A model generated the notes under the pieces. That model was not told where the DNA came from. It did no database searches and worked only from the letters and a program-made list of their open reading frames with translations. From contig CAMVTO010000003.1 of NCBI GenBank assembly GCA_947170435.1, forward strand, positions 1 through 64,000: a stretch of 64,000 nucleotides of DNA. Reading direction: 5' to 3'. Shown here piece after piece: positions 1 through 12,665 of this stretch. Every line of letters begins with the position of its first letter. The first letter of the stretch is position 1. Origin of the DNA: an uncultured Clostridia bacterium (lineage in GTDB: Bacteria; Bacillota; Clostridia; Oscillospirales; Oscillospiraceae). Position numbers and translations under genes: made by a program.

Positions 1-43
1 CTTCAAAAACCCAGTGTTTTCAAGGCTTTGCGGGTTTTGTCAG

Positions 44-1024
44 TTATTCCCACTCGATGGTGGCGCTGGGCTTGGGGGTCACGTCCCAGAGGACGCGGTT
101 CACGCCCTTGACTTCGCTCGTGATGCGGGCGACGATCTTTTGCACCAGCTTGAAGTCCAGCTCTGCGACCTCGGCGGTGACAGCGTCCACCGTGTTGACC
201 GCGCGGATGACCACGGGCCAGTCATAGGTGCGCTTGCCGTCGGTGATGCCGGTGGATTTAAAGTCGGGCACGATGGTGAAGTACTGCCACACCTTCCCCT
301 GAAGGCCCGCGTTTGCGAACTCCTCGCGGAGAATCGCATCGCTCTCGCGCACAGCCTCGAGGCGGTCGCGGGTGATGGCGCCGACGCAGCGGACGCCCAG
401 TCCCGGGCCGGGGAACGGCTGGCGGTACACCATGTTATCGGGCAGACCCAGCGCCTTGCCGACCACGCGGACCTCGTCCTTGTAGAGCAGCTTCACCGGC
501 TCCACCAGCTCGAAGTTCAGCTCCGGGGGCAGACCGCCCACGTTGTGGTGGCTCTTGATGCCGTCGGACTCGAGAATGTCGGGGTAGATGGTGCCCTGGC
601 CGAGGAACTCGATGCCGTCGAGCTTTTTCGCTTCTTCAGCGAATACGTCGATGAAGATCTTGCCGATGATCTTGCGCTTGCGCTCAGGATCGTCCACGCC
701 CGCGAGAGCGTCAAGAAAACGATCCACTGCGTCGACATAGATCAGCTCCGCGCCCAGCTCGTCGCGGAAGACACGGATGACCTGCTCCGGCTCGCCTTTG
801 CGCAGCAGACCGTGGTTGACGTGGACACAGACGAGCTGCTTGCCCACCGCCTTGATGAGCAGCGCCGCGACGACCGAGGAATCGACGCCGCCGGAGAGCG
901 CCAGCAGCACCTTCTTGCTGCCGATCTGCGCCCGGAGGGCAGCGACCTGCTCGTTGATGAACGCCTCTGCCAGTTCCGGCGTGGTGATGCGCTCCATGGA
1001 TGCGGGACGAACGTTACCAGACAT
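44..1024 (-). CDS. guaA: GMP synthase ATP-pyrophosphatase subunit/domain only (no GATase domain)
   Basis: Protein starts ~30 aa before the PP-loop LALSGGVDSS and ends KPSATIEWE; GQGTIYPD, KSHHNVGGLP and RQPFPGPGLGVR motifs present; the ~200 aa glutaminase domain of canonical GuaA is absent. Confidence 0.93.
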   Translation of the reverse strand: MSGNVRPASMERITTPELAEAFINEQVAALRAQIGSKKVLLALSGGVDSSVVAALLIKAVGKQLVCVHVNHGLLRKGEPEQVIRVFRDELGAELIYVDAVDRFLDALAGVDDPERKRKIIGKIFIDVFAEEAKKLDGIEFLGQGTIYPDILESDGIKSHHNVGGLPPELNFELVEPVKLLYKDEVRVVGKALGLPDNMVYRQPFPGPGLGVRCVGAITRDRLEAVRESDAILREEFANAGLQGKVWQYFTIVPDFKSTGITDGKRTYDWPVVIRAVNTVDAVTAEVAELDFKLVQKIVARITSEVKGVNRVLWDVTPKPSATIEWE

Positions 1025-1075
1025 AGAAAAAGCCTCCTTGTAGAATATTACAGAACAACTTGGAACAAGATAGAA

Positions 1076-1651
1076 TCAATCCTCGCGGAAGATGAGGTTG
1101 GTGCCATCCACCTTGTCGATGACGGCCAGCGCCTTGTAGGGCACGCCCAACGAACGGAAGCGGTCGCCACCGCCCTGGAAGCCCTTCTCCACCGCGATAC
1201 CGATGCCCTCGAGCGTCGCGTCCGCGGCGTTCACAAGGTCGACAAGACCCTGCATGGCGTTGCCCTTGGCCATGAAGTCGTCGATGATCAGCACATGATC
1301 GTCGGCGTGCAGCCACTCCTGCGAGATGATGTAGGTGACTTTTTTCTTGTAAGTATAAGAAAAGACATCGCTCTGGTACAGACCGCCCTCGATGTTGTCG
1401 CTCTTCGCTTTCTTTGCGAACAGCAGAGGAACACCGTATCTTTGGGCGCAGATCGTAGCCAGTGCGATGCCGCTAGCCTCAGCCGTGAGAACCATGGTGA
1501 TTTTTTCCATCGGGAAGTATTTTGCGAACTCGTCTGCCAGAGCACCGAGCAGCGCCGTATCCACGCGATGGTTCAGGAACCCGTCGACTTTGATGATATC
1601 GCCGGGCAAAACCTTGCCCTCAGCGCGGATGCGATCAATCAAAAGCTGCAT
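1076..1651 (-). CDS. xpt: Xanthine phosphoribosyltransferase
   Basis: 191 aa; typical Xpt sequence with PRPP-binding segment VLIIDDFMAKGNA. Confidence 0.93.
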   Translation of the reverse strand: MQLLIDRIRAEGKVLPGDIIKVDGFLNHRVDTALLGALADEFAKYFPMEKITMVLTAEASGIALATICAQRYGVPLLFAKKAKSDNIEGGLYQSDVFSYTYKKKVTYIISQEWLHADDHVLIIDDFMAKGNAMQGLVDLVNAADATLEGIGIAVEKGFQGGGDRFRSLGVPYKALAVIDKVDGTNLIFRED

Positions 1652-1731
1652 GAAAAGTATCCCCCTGTACGTTTATGTCGTACATTATGCGGGAAAATGT
1701 GCGATTTCGCAAGATGGTAAAGCAAACAAAA

Positions 1732-1760
1732 GGGAAGCGCCGAAGCGCCTCCCTTTTTCG
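1732..1760 (-). terminator. Intrinsic terminator-like hairpin between lipoprotein gene and xpt
   Basis: aagggaagcgccgaagcgcctccctttttcg; short GC stem with T/A tract. Confidence 0.5.
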
Positions 1761-1764
1761 CGAA

Positions 1765-2760
1765 TTAACCCAATGCTTCGACAACCTCGAAGTCAGACGC
1801 GGACACATCCTCCCCGAACAGCCACGCCGCGCTCTTGGCATAGCGCAGCGCAGCGCCCTGCGGCGTAAGCAGGTCTGGGGTCTCCCCCGCGTCGCACGCT
1901 GCCTGCAAGTCCGTGTAGTAGTCCGCGGCAGTCTGATCTACGCCGAGCGCGGCGGGAAAGACCAGATGGGTGTCGGTCATGTCGTAGTCGGAGTAAATGT
2001 AGCGCACCCGTTCCACACACCAGACGCCGCCCTCGCCCTGCTTTGCGGGCTGGGAGAGCGCCAGCAGCACCAAATCCATCGGCTCGCCGGGAAAACGGTA
2101 GCCCAGCTCCACATGTTCGCCGCCGTAGGTATAGTCGGCGTCAAACAGATCGCTTGCGTCATAAGCGGTAAGGCCGTTGCGCGCAATGATCGCCTCGGGC
2201 AGCGACTCCGCCCAGTCGTTCAGCCGCCCCCACATGGCAAGGCTGACGCTGTCCGGCTCCTTGTCGCCGCGATAGAGCCGCACGTCCGTGGGCCGGGTGA
2301 GCAGGTAGTAGGCGTCGTCGCCATGGCGGGCAAAGACCGAGGTGCCGGGCTCGTCGCTGGCCGCCCATTCCTCAAAGCCGATGCGATCGAGCCGCGAGAT
2401 CGTGCAAAGCAGGCCGTCGCCCCAATCCTCGCCGGGGTGCGCCTGCTGCCCCGCCTCCACGGACGCGCGCTCCGAAAACGAAATCAGCGGCGTGCGGTGC
2501 GCGCTCCACGCCTCCATGTCGGTGTTCACCGCCAGCAGCTCCAGCTGCTCCGTCGGCACGGGGATCTCCAGGCCGTCGAAGGTATAGACCGTCACGCCCG
2601 GCTCCGGCACGCTCGGCGTCGGCTCGATCACCGGCTCGGGCGGCGCGGTGATTTCGCTTTCCGGCGCCGGGGACGGCGCGGGGGGCGTATCCTCCTGTTT
2701 GGCGCAGCCCGTCAGCAGCAGCGCGCAGAGGGCGAGCAGCGCGGGGATGGGGCGTTTCAT
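1765..2760 (-). CDS. Hypothetical lipoprotein
   Basis: Signal peptide plus lipobox LLLTGC, then a Pro-rich linker; no family recognised. Confidence 0.7.
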   Translation of the reverse strand: MKRPIPALLALCALLLTGCAKQEDTPPAPSPAPESEITAPPEPVIEPTPSVPEPGVTVYTFDGLEIPVPTEQLELLAVNTDMEAWSAHRTPLISFSERASVEAGQQAHPGEDWGDGLLCTISRLDRIGFEEWAASDEPGTSVFARHGDDAYYLLTRPTDVRLYRGDKEPDSVSLAMWGRLNDWAESLPEAIIARNGLTAYDASDLFDADYTYGGEHVELGYRFPGEPMDLVLLALSQPAKQGEGGVWCVERVRYIYSDYDMTDTHLVFPAALGVDQTAADYYTDLQAACDAGETPDLLTPQGAALRYAKSAAWLFGEDVSASDFEVVEALG

Positions 2761-2877
2761 GTTCAGCCCTCCTCAGTAGATGCTGCCTCTATTGTACAAT
2801 ACCGCGCGGGTCGAGACAAGCAACGATTTGGTTACAAAACGGCGAAGCAGCAACCTCTGCCGCTTCGCCGTGGGTGT

Positions 2878-3288
2878 CTATTCGGTTGTTTCCGCCACGC
2901 GAAGGCGGTTTTTTGCGCGATCCAGATCGGCGCGCGCCTTGCGGCGCTCCTGCGGCGACTTCGCCGCCTTGAGCGCGGACTCCGCGGCCTCTGCCGCGGT
3001 GCGTGCGCGGCCGACGTCGATCTCCTCCGGCGTCTCCACGCTGTCGAGCAGCACCAGTGCGTCGTTGTTCACAAAGCGAACGATGCCGCCGCCCGCCGCG
3101 ACGCGGACGGTCTCCCCCTCCGCCGTGCGGTAGCTCAGCGGTCCCGGCAGCACCGCGGCAACAAAGGGGCTGTGGTTGGCAAGCAAGCCCAGCTCGCCGT
3201 CGCTGACGCGCAGAGAGAGTGCCGCGCACGGCCCCTCGTAAAAATCACGATCCGCCGAGCGGATGTGCAGAGCGAAAGTGGCTGCCAT
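2878..3288 (-). CDS. atpC: F1 ATP synthase epsilon subunit
   Basis: 136 aa, position after atpD, epsilon fold motif GELGLLANHSPFVAAVLPG. Confidence 0.93.
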   Translation of the reverse strand: MAATFALHIRSADRDFYEGPCAALSLRVSDGELGLLANHSPFVAAVLPGPLSYRTAEGETVRVAAGGGIVRFVNNDALVLLDSVETPEEIDVGRARTAAEAAESALKAAKSPQERRKARADLDRAKNRLRVAETTE

Positions 3289-3290
3289 AG

Positions 3291-7334
<4,044 letters not shown>

Positions 7335-7342
<8 letters not shown>

Positions 7343-7817
7343 CGCGCTGCTCGCTTTCCGCCGCGTCCAGGAACTTGTCGAGGGCGTTGCCGTCATTGAT
7401 CAGGAGCTTCTGCACCGCCTCCATGGCGATGGCGCGAATCTCGTCGTTGGAATCGGCGAGCGCCTTCTTCGAGCGCATCTCCGCCGTCTTGCCGGCGGTT
7501 TCGAGGATGCGGCGTGCCTCGGCGCGGGCCTCCCCCAGCAAACGCTGCTTCTCGGCCTCGATCTCGTCGCTTGCCTTGGTGCGCATGTGGATGATTTCAT
7601 CCACGGCGGCGTCGTACTTTTCCTGCGTCGCCTTGCGCAACTCGGCGGCTTCGGCGCGGTTGGTCTCCGCGGCGTCGTTCATTTCCTTGTAGTGCTGCTC
7701 GCGCTTCGCCATGAAGCTCTTCACGGGCTTGTAGAGCAAGAAGTATAGCCCGCCCGCGAGAATAGCGAAGTTGAGCAGGTGCAGCAAGATCTGCTGCCAG
7801 TCGATGTTCAGGGGCAT
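7335..7817 (-). CDS. atpF: F0 ATP synthase b subunit
   Basis: N-terminal TM then long charged helix; YKPVKSFMAKREQHYKE. Confidence 0.93.
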
Positions 7818-7830
7818 AACGTCCTCCTGC

Positions 7831-8196
7831 TTACAGCACGAAGATAATCAGAATAACGGCAAGGAGCGCATAGATGATCGCGGTCTCGATGAACACGAGA
7901 CCCAGCATCATCGTCGAGCGGATGTTGCCGGTGGCTTCGGGCTGGCGGGCGACGCTCTCCGCCGCCTTGGCGGTGACAAGCGCCATGGCGATGGCGCCCG
8001 CGGCGGCGGCGATGCCGATGGCGATGCCGGAGCCGATCGCCTTGCTGGTGATCTTGGAAGCCTCCGCTTCGGCCTCGGCGGCCTCGACGACGATGGTTTC
8101 GGGCGCGACGTCCGCGGCGAAGGCAAAGGTCGGCAGCGCGACGGCGAGGATCAGGGTCAGCAGGAGCAGGGATGCAAACAGTTTCTTGCGGTTCAT
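7831..8196 (-). CDS. atpE: F0 ATP synthase c subunit with N-terminal signal-like extension
   Basis: AAESVARQPEATGNI loop and second helix LVFIETAIIYALL; N-terminal MNRKKLFASLLLLTLILAVALPTFAFAA. Confidence 0.95.
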   Translation of the reverse strand: MNRKKLFASLLLLTLILAVALPTFAFAADVAPETIVVEAAEAEAEASKITSKAIGSGIAIGIAAAAGAIAMALVTAKAAESVARQPEATGNIRSTMMLGLVFIETAIIYALLAVILIIFVL

Positions 8197-8237
8197 GTGT
8201 GGTTTCCTCCAAATTTAATATAATATATTGACTGTGT

Positions 8238-9386
8238 TTATTCTTCTTCACGCTCTGTGACCTCGCCGTAGTACATGCCGACGAGCATCGTGAGCACATA
8301 AGCCTGCACCAGCGCGTGGAGCAGCGTGAACAGCACGCCCACCACCACCGGCAGCACATAGCTGAGCTTGACATAGTGGTACACCAGCTCCGTCACCAGC
8401 AGTCCGCTGAGCAGCGCGCCGAAGAGACGGAAGCTCATGGAGATGGGCAGCGAGAACTCTTTGAGCGCCGCGCCCGCGCCCTTGGCGCCCCGGTGGATGA
8501 GTCCGCCGAAGAAAATGACAAGGTAGCTCAGGCAGCCCATGGCGATGGCGGCGTTCACATCGCTCAGCGGTGCGGGCAGCGCCACGGAGTGCCCGTGGGT
8601 CGTGACCGCCTGCAAGCCGAACAGCTCAAAGAGCGTACTGCAAAAGATGTACACGCCGGCGGCGAAGACATATCCGCCGATGAAGCTGGGCTTTTCCAAA
8701 GGCCCGACGCCCGCCATGCCGTCCAACAGACCCACAATGGTTTCGAGCACCATTTGGAACTTGCCGGGGACTTCGGTAAAGCGCGGGATGATAATAAGCC
8801 GGATCAGCAGCGCCGCCACGAGCAGAACGCATGAGACGGTCATCGCCGCGATCAGTGCGGGATTCACATCCTTGACGCCGAACAGGCTGATGCGATTCAC
8901 GTCGTGAAGCACCGCGTCACGCATGGCGATCTGCACGTCGCCATGGTCGCCGTGTCCGCCGGTGAGCCTGGCGCCGGCGAACAGTACCGCCAGCAGAACG
9001 ACCCAAACGCCCAACGCGACCTTGTTCGCCGCGGCCCAGCCGCCGATCGCGCCCGGGAGCCGCCGGAGCTTTTCGCCGAGGCTCGGGCCCTTCTTGACCC
9101 CGCGTGCCTTGGCGGCAGGCTTTGCGGCTTTCGCCCTGGGCTTCGGGATGAACGCACCCACAATGGTTTCCAGTGCGAGCTGGAACCGACCGGGGACGAT
9201 GGTGAACTTCGGAATGACCCGTGCGCGAATCAGCGCTGCGGCAAGCAGCAGGAGCGCTGTGATGAGCGCGAGCGAAACGTTCCCCGTCCGCAGTGACAGC
9301 GTTCCGCCCCCGGAAATGAGCGCGAGGATCAGCAGCGCTGCCACGCTCCCCAGCCAGATCAGCAGAGGCTTTTTGCTTTCTTTCAT
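8238..9386 (-). CDS. atpB: F0 ATP synthase a subunit with duplicated N-terminal segment
   Basis: C-terminal SMSFRLFGALLSG and LHALVQAYVLTMLVGMYYGE typical of subunit a; start refined to MKESKK. Confidence 0.92.
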   Translation of the reverse strand: MKESKKPLLIWLGSVAALLILALISGGGTLSLRTGNVSLALITALLLLAAALIRARVIPKFTIVPGRFQLALETIVGAFIPKPRAKAAKPAAKARGVKKGPSLGEKLRRLPGAIGGWAAANKVALGVWVVLLAVLFAGARLTGGHGDHGDVQIAMRDAVLHDVNRISLFGVKDVNPALIAAMTVSCVLLVAALLIRLIIIPRFTEVPGKFQMVLETIVGLLDGMAGVGPLEKPSFIGGYVFAAGVYIFCSTLFELFGLQAVTTHGHSVALPAPLSDVNAAIAMGCLSYLVIFFGGLIHRGAKGAGAALKEFSLPISMSFRLFGALLSGLLVTELVYHYVKLSYVLPVVVGVLFTLLHALVQAYVLTMLVGMYYGEVTEREEE

Positions 9387-9557
9387 ATCACACCCCCTCA
9401 CAAGAGGCCATAATAGCACAGATTAACGTTTAGGGTATCACTTTCCCGCCAAAACATCAAGCAGAAAATCCGCGAAACCAGAAGAATTTACGGGAATTGA
9501 ACACCGCCCGATTTCCCTTGCAAAATACGTGGCAGGAAGGTATAATTCCTCCTTGTT

Positions 9558-10139
9558 ATGAATGTCGTGTTTTTCTTTAACAGTATTCTTCTGGGCGTAG
9601 GCCTCGCCATGGACGCGTTTTCCGTCTCACTGGCCAACGGCCTGCACGAGCCGCGGATGACCCGCGCGCGGGAGTGCGCCATCGCGGGCACGTTCGCCTT
9701 CTTCCAGTTTCTCATGCCGATGATCGGCTGGCTGTGCGTGCATACGCTCGTCGAGCGCTTCGCGGCGTTCCAGCGCTTTGTACCGTGGATCGCGCTCGCG
9801 CTGCTGCTCTATATCGGCGGCTCCATGCTGCACGAGGCATTTCGCGGCGGTGCGGCGGAGGAGCCATCCGGTGTGGGTGTGGGCGCGCTGCTGATGCAGG
9901 GCGTCGCCACCTCCATCGACGCGCTGTCGGTCGGCTTCACCATCGCGGAGTACGCCGCCGCCGCGGCGCTCACCTGCTCGTTGATCATCGCCGTGGTGAC
10001 GTTCGGCATCTGCCTGCTTGGGCTTCGCATCGGCCGCGTGATGGGTACGCGCCTTGCGGGCAGAGCATCTATCCTCGGCGGCGTGATCCTGATTCTGATT
10101 GGGCTGGAAATCTTCATCAAGGGTGTATGGATAGGATAA
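9558..10139 (+). CDS. mntP: Manganese efflux pump MntP family
   Basis: GVGLAMDAFSVSLANG and VATSIDALSVGFTIAEY duplicated motifs. Confidence 0.92.
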   Translation: MNVVFFFNSILLGVGLAMDAFSVSLANGLHEPRMTRARECAIAGTFAFFQFLMPMIGWLCVHTLVERFAAFQRFVPWIALALLLYIGGSMLHEAFRGGAAEEPSGVGVGALLMQGVATSIDALSVGFTIAEYAAAAALTCSLIIAVVTFGICLLGLRIGRVMGTRLAGRASILGGVILILIGLEIFIKGVWIG

Positions 10140-10179
10140 TCGGCGGAGCGCGCGGCTCCGCCGATTTTTGCAAATTGTC

Positions 10180-10219
10180 TTGACAAACTGTCCTTACTGT
10201 ATATACTGTTTATATACAG
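10180..10219 (+). promoter_or_regulatory. Promoter with overlapping putative GntR operator
   Basis: TTGACA (10180-10185), 16 nt, TATACT (10202-10207); perfect inverted repeat CTGTATATA-N5-TATATACAG at 10197-10219. Confidence 0.7.
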
Positions 10220-10240
10220 ATTACGCAAGGAGGCAGCGCG

Positions 10241-10614
10241 TGAATATTCTGATCGACAACAAAAGCAACGCCCCGATCTACGAGCAGATCTATACCCAGC
10301 TCAAAGCGCAGATCATCAGCGGTGCGCTGCGGGAGGATGAGCTGCTGCCCTCGATTCGGAGTCTTGCGAAGGACCTGCGCATCAGTGTCATCACGACGAA
10401 GCGCGCCTACGACGAGCTGGAGCGCGAGGGCTTTCTCTACACCGTGGCGGGCAAGGGCTGCTTTGTCGCGCCAAAGAACGTGGAGCTGCTGCGCGAGGAA
10501 ACCCTCAGGGCGATCGAGGGGCATCTGGCGGAGGCGGCGCGGCTCGCGGCGAGCTGCAATGTGAGCGCGGCGGAGCTGGCGGAGATGCTGCGGCTGATCA
10601 CGGAGGAGGATTGA
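10241..10614 (+). CDS. GntR family regulator (YtrA-like)
   Basis: APIYEQIYTQLKAQIISGALREDELLPSIRSLAKDLRIS wHTH; short effector-less C-terminus; GTG start chosen. Confidence 0.88.
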
Positions 10615-10615
10615 G

Positions 10616-11464
10616 ATGAACGCATTGGAACTCAAAGACCTGCGCAAGGACTACAGGGACTTTACGCTGGGGCCTCTCGACCTGACACTGCCGAGCGGCG
10701 CGATCCTCGGCTTGATCGGCGAAAACGGCGCGGGCAAGACCACCACCATCAAGCTGATCCTCGATATGATCTCCCGCGACGGCGGAGCGGTGCGGCTGCT
10801 GGGCCGCGACAACCGCGAGAGCTTCCCGCTGGGCAAGGAGGACGTTGGCGTGGTGCTGGACGAGGTCAGCTTTTCCGAGTGCCTGACGGCGGCGGAGGTC
10901 GGCAAGATCATGCGCGGCGTATTCCGCAACTGGGACGCCGCGGCGTATGAGAGCTATTTGAAGCGCTTCGCCCTGCCGGAGAAGAAGCGCTTCAAGGAAT
11001 TCTCCCTCGGCATGAAGAAAAAGCTCGGCATTGCGGTGGCACTCTCGCACCGCGCGAAGCTCTTACTCCTCGACGAACCCACCGGCGGTCTCGATCCCGT
11101 GGTACGGGATGAGGTGGTGGATCTCTTCTCCGAGTTCACGCGGGACGAGAGTCACGCGGTGCTGATTTCGTCGCACATCGTCAGCGACCTCGAAAAGCTC
11201 TGCGACTACATCGCGTTTCTGCACAAGGGGCGGCTGATGCTCTGCGAGGAGAAAGACCGACTGTACGAGGCCTACGGCGTCGTGCGCTGTGCGCGGGAGG
11301 ACTTCGCGACGATCGACCCGGCGGCGGTGCTGGGAAAGCGCGAGACGCCCTACGGCGTGGAGGCGCTGCTGCGCCGCGAGGACGCGCCGCGCGGCATGGA
11401 CGTAGGCCGCGTGGACATTGAGGAGCTGTTTGTGCTCATGGCGAAAGGGGGCGACAGGCAATGA
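10616..11464 (+). CDS. ABC transporter ATP-binding protein
   Basis: GENGAGKTT Walker A, FSLGMKKKL signature, LLLLDEPTGGLD. Confidence 0.95.
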   Translation: MNALELKDLRKDYRDFTLGPLDLTLPSGAILGLIGENGAGKTTTIKLILDMISRDGGAVRLLGRDNRESFPLGKEDVGVVLDEVSFSECLTAAEVGKIMRGVFRNWDAAAYESYLKRFALPEKKRFKEFSLGMKKKLGIAVALSHRAKLLLLDEPTGGLDPVVRDEVVDLFSEFTRDESHAVLISSHIVSDLEKLCDYIAFLHKGRLMLCEEKDRLYEAYGVVRCAREDFATIDPAAVLGKRETPYGVEALLRREDAPRGMDVGRVDIEELFVLMAKGGDRQ

Positions 11465-12063
11465 AGGGTTTGCTGCTCAAGGACTGGTATCTGACGACCA
11501 AATACCTGCGCGCGCTGATCCTGATCTCGCTGCTGTTCGCGGCGATGTCGGTGTTCTCGCCGGAAAACGGCTTTTTCCGCATCTACCCCGCCGTCATGTT
11601 CGCGATGATCCCCGTGTCGCTCTATTCCTACGACGACCGGGAGAAGTGGACGGTGTACGTGCAGGCGTTCCCCGTCTCCCGCGCACAGTATGTGACCGAA
11701 AAATACCTGTTCGGCGCGATCTGCATCGCGGCGCTGGTCACACTGCTGACGGTTTTGTATCTGGTCACCGGCGCGGACGGCATTGACGGCGCGGTCACGC
11801 TGTCGCTGCTTCTGGGGTTGGCGAGCGCGTCGCTGATGCTGCCGATCCTGTTCCGTTTCGGCGCGGAGAAAGGGCGCATCGCTTATCTGATCTTCATCGG
11901 CGTGATTTGCGGCAGCGGCGCGGCGCTTTCGTTCTCGGCTTCTTCGGCGGGTGACATCACCACGGTTCCCAGCCCCAATCTGGGGCTTTGCGCGGGCGCG
12001 ATTGTGCTCTACGCGCTCTCGTGGCGGCTGTCCGTCGCGCTGTACCAAAAACGCGAACTGTAA
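11461..12063 (+). CDS. ABC-2 type permease
   Basis: Hydrophobic protein translationally coupled to the ATPase. Confidence 0.8.
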   Translation: MKGLLLKDWYLTTKYLRALILISLLFAAMSVFSPENGFFRIYPAVMFAMIPVSLYSYDDREKWTVYVQAFPVSRAQYVTEKYLFGAICIAALVTLLTVLYLVTGADGIDGAVTLSLLLGLASASLMLPILFRFGAEKGRIAYLIFIGVICGSGAALSFSASSAGDITTVPSPNLGLCAGAIVLYALSWRLSVALYQKREL

Positions 12064-12096
12064 CAGGAAAACGCACGGCGAAAGCCGTGCGTTTTT

Positions 12097-12597
12097 TCAT
12101 CCGTTTTGCGCCGCGCAGTCGGCGGGGCCGTCCTTGCGGAGCATTTCCAGTCCGTGATCCAGCGCGCCCAGCACCGCGTCCAGATTCTCCCGCGCGCCCT
12201 TGGGGCTGCCAGGGAGGTTGACGATCAGCGTGCGGCGCAAAATCCCCGCTTGTGCGCGGGAGAGCATCGCGCGTTTTGTGATTTGCATCGACGCCGCGCG
12301 CATCGCCTCTGGAATGCCGGGGCAGAGCTTCTCGCACACCGCGACAGTCGCCTCCGGGGTCACGTCCCGCGGCGCGAAGCCTGTGCCGCCGGTGGTGACG
12401 CACAGCGCCACGTCATCCGCTGCCGCCTCGCGCAGCGCCTGCTCGATCTGCGCGATCTCGTCCGGCACCACCACGATCTTATCCACGGCATAGCCCGCGC
12501 CGCGCAGCTGCTCCGCTACCGCGGGACCGCCCTCGTCCGTCCGCTCGCCGCGGAAGCTGCGATCACTGACAGTAATTACTCTTGCTGAATATACCAT
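12097..12597 (-). CDS. mogA: Molybdenum cofactor biosynthesis protein MogA/MoaB family
   Basis: VITVSDRSFRGERTDEGGP and CVTTGGTGFAPRDVTPEAT motifs; start refined to 12597. Confidence 0.9.
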   Translation of the reverse strand: MVYSARVITVSDRSFRGERTDEGGPAVAEQLRGAGYAVDKIVVVPDEIAQIEQALREAAADDVALCVTTGGTGFAPRDVTPEATVAVCEKLCPGIPEAMRAASMQITKRAMLSRAQAGILRRTLIVNLPGSPKGARENLDAVLGALDHGLEMLRKDGPADCAAQNG

Positions 12598-12609
12598 TTG
12601 CAATCCTCC

Positions 12610-12662
12610 TGTTTGACGCCTCGCTTGCGGGGCGGCTGCGCGAAGCGCAGACTGAGGGAGTT
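12610..12662. repeat. Partial hairpin repeat resembling a common gut-Clostridia CTCCCTCAGTC-type intergenic repeat
   Basis: minus strand: ctccctcagtctgcgcttcgcgcagccgccccgcaagcgaggcgtc; two adjacent GC hairpins. Confidence 0.45.
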
Positions 12663-12665
12663 CCT

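Noticed and set aside
14-1720. 568-aa plus-strand ORF and many similar long antisense ORFs (e.g. 6356-7399, 22072-23112, 37405-40254, 40342-41985)
   Set aside because: They lie antisense to clearly conserved genes, have R/H/D/V-skewed composition typical of mirror frames in high-GC DNA, and match no recognisable family.
1652-1760. Possible guanine riboswitch upstream of xpt
   Set aside because: The ~75 nt between the upstream terminator and the start holds only a promoter and a short GTACG/CGTAC palindrome; no purine aptamer core is visible.
7831-8196. Na+-dependent F-ATPase
   Set aside because: Glu-Thr-x3-Tyr in helix 2 is suggestive, but the helix-1 Gln/Glu ligand is replaced by Met, so Na+ coupling is not supported.
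9420-9557. Possible Mn2+ (yybP-ykoY) riboswitch before mntP
   Set aside because: The intergenic stretch is short and shows none of the conserved aptamer sequences.
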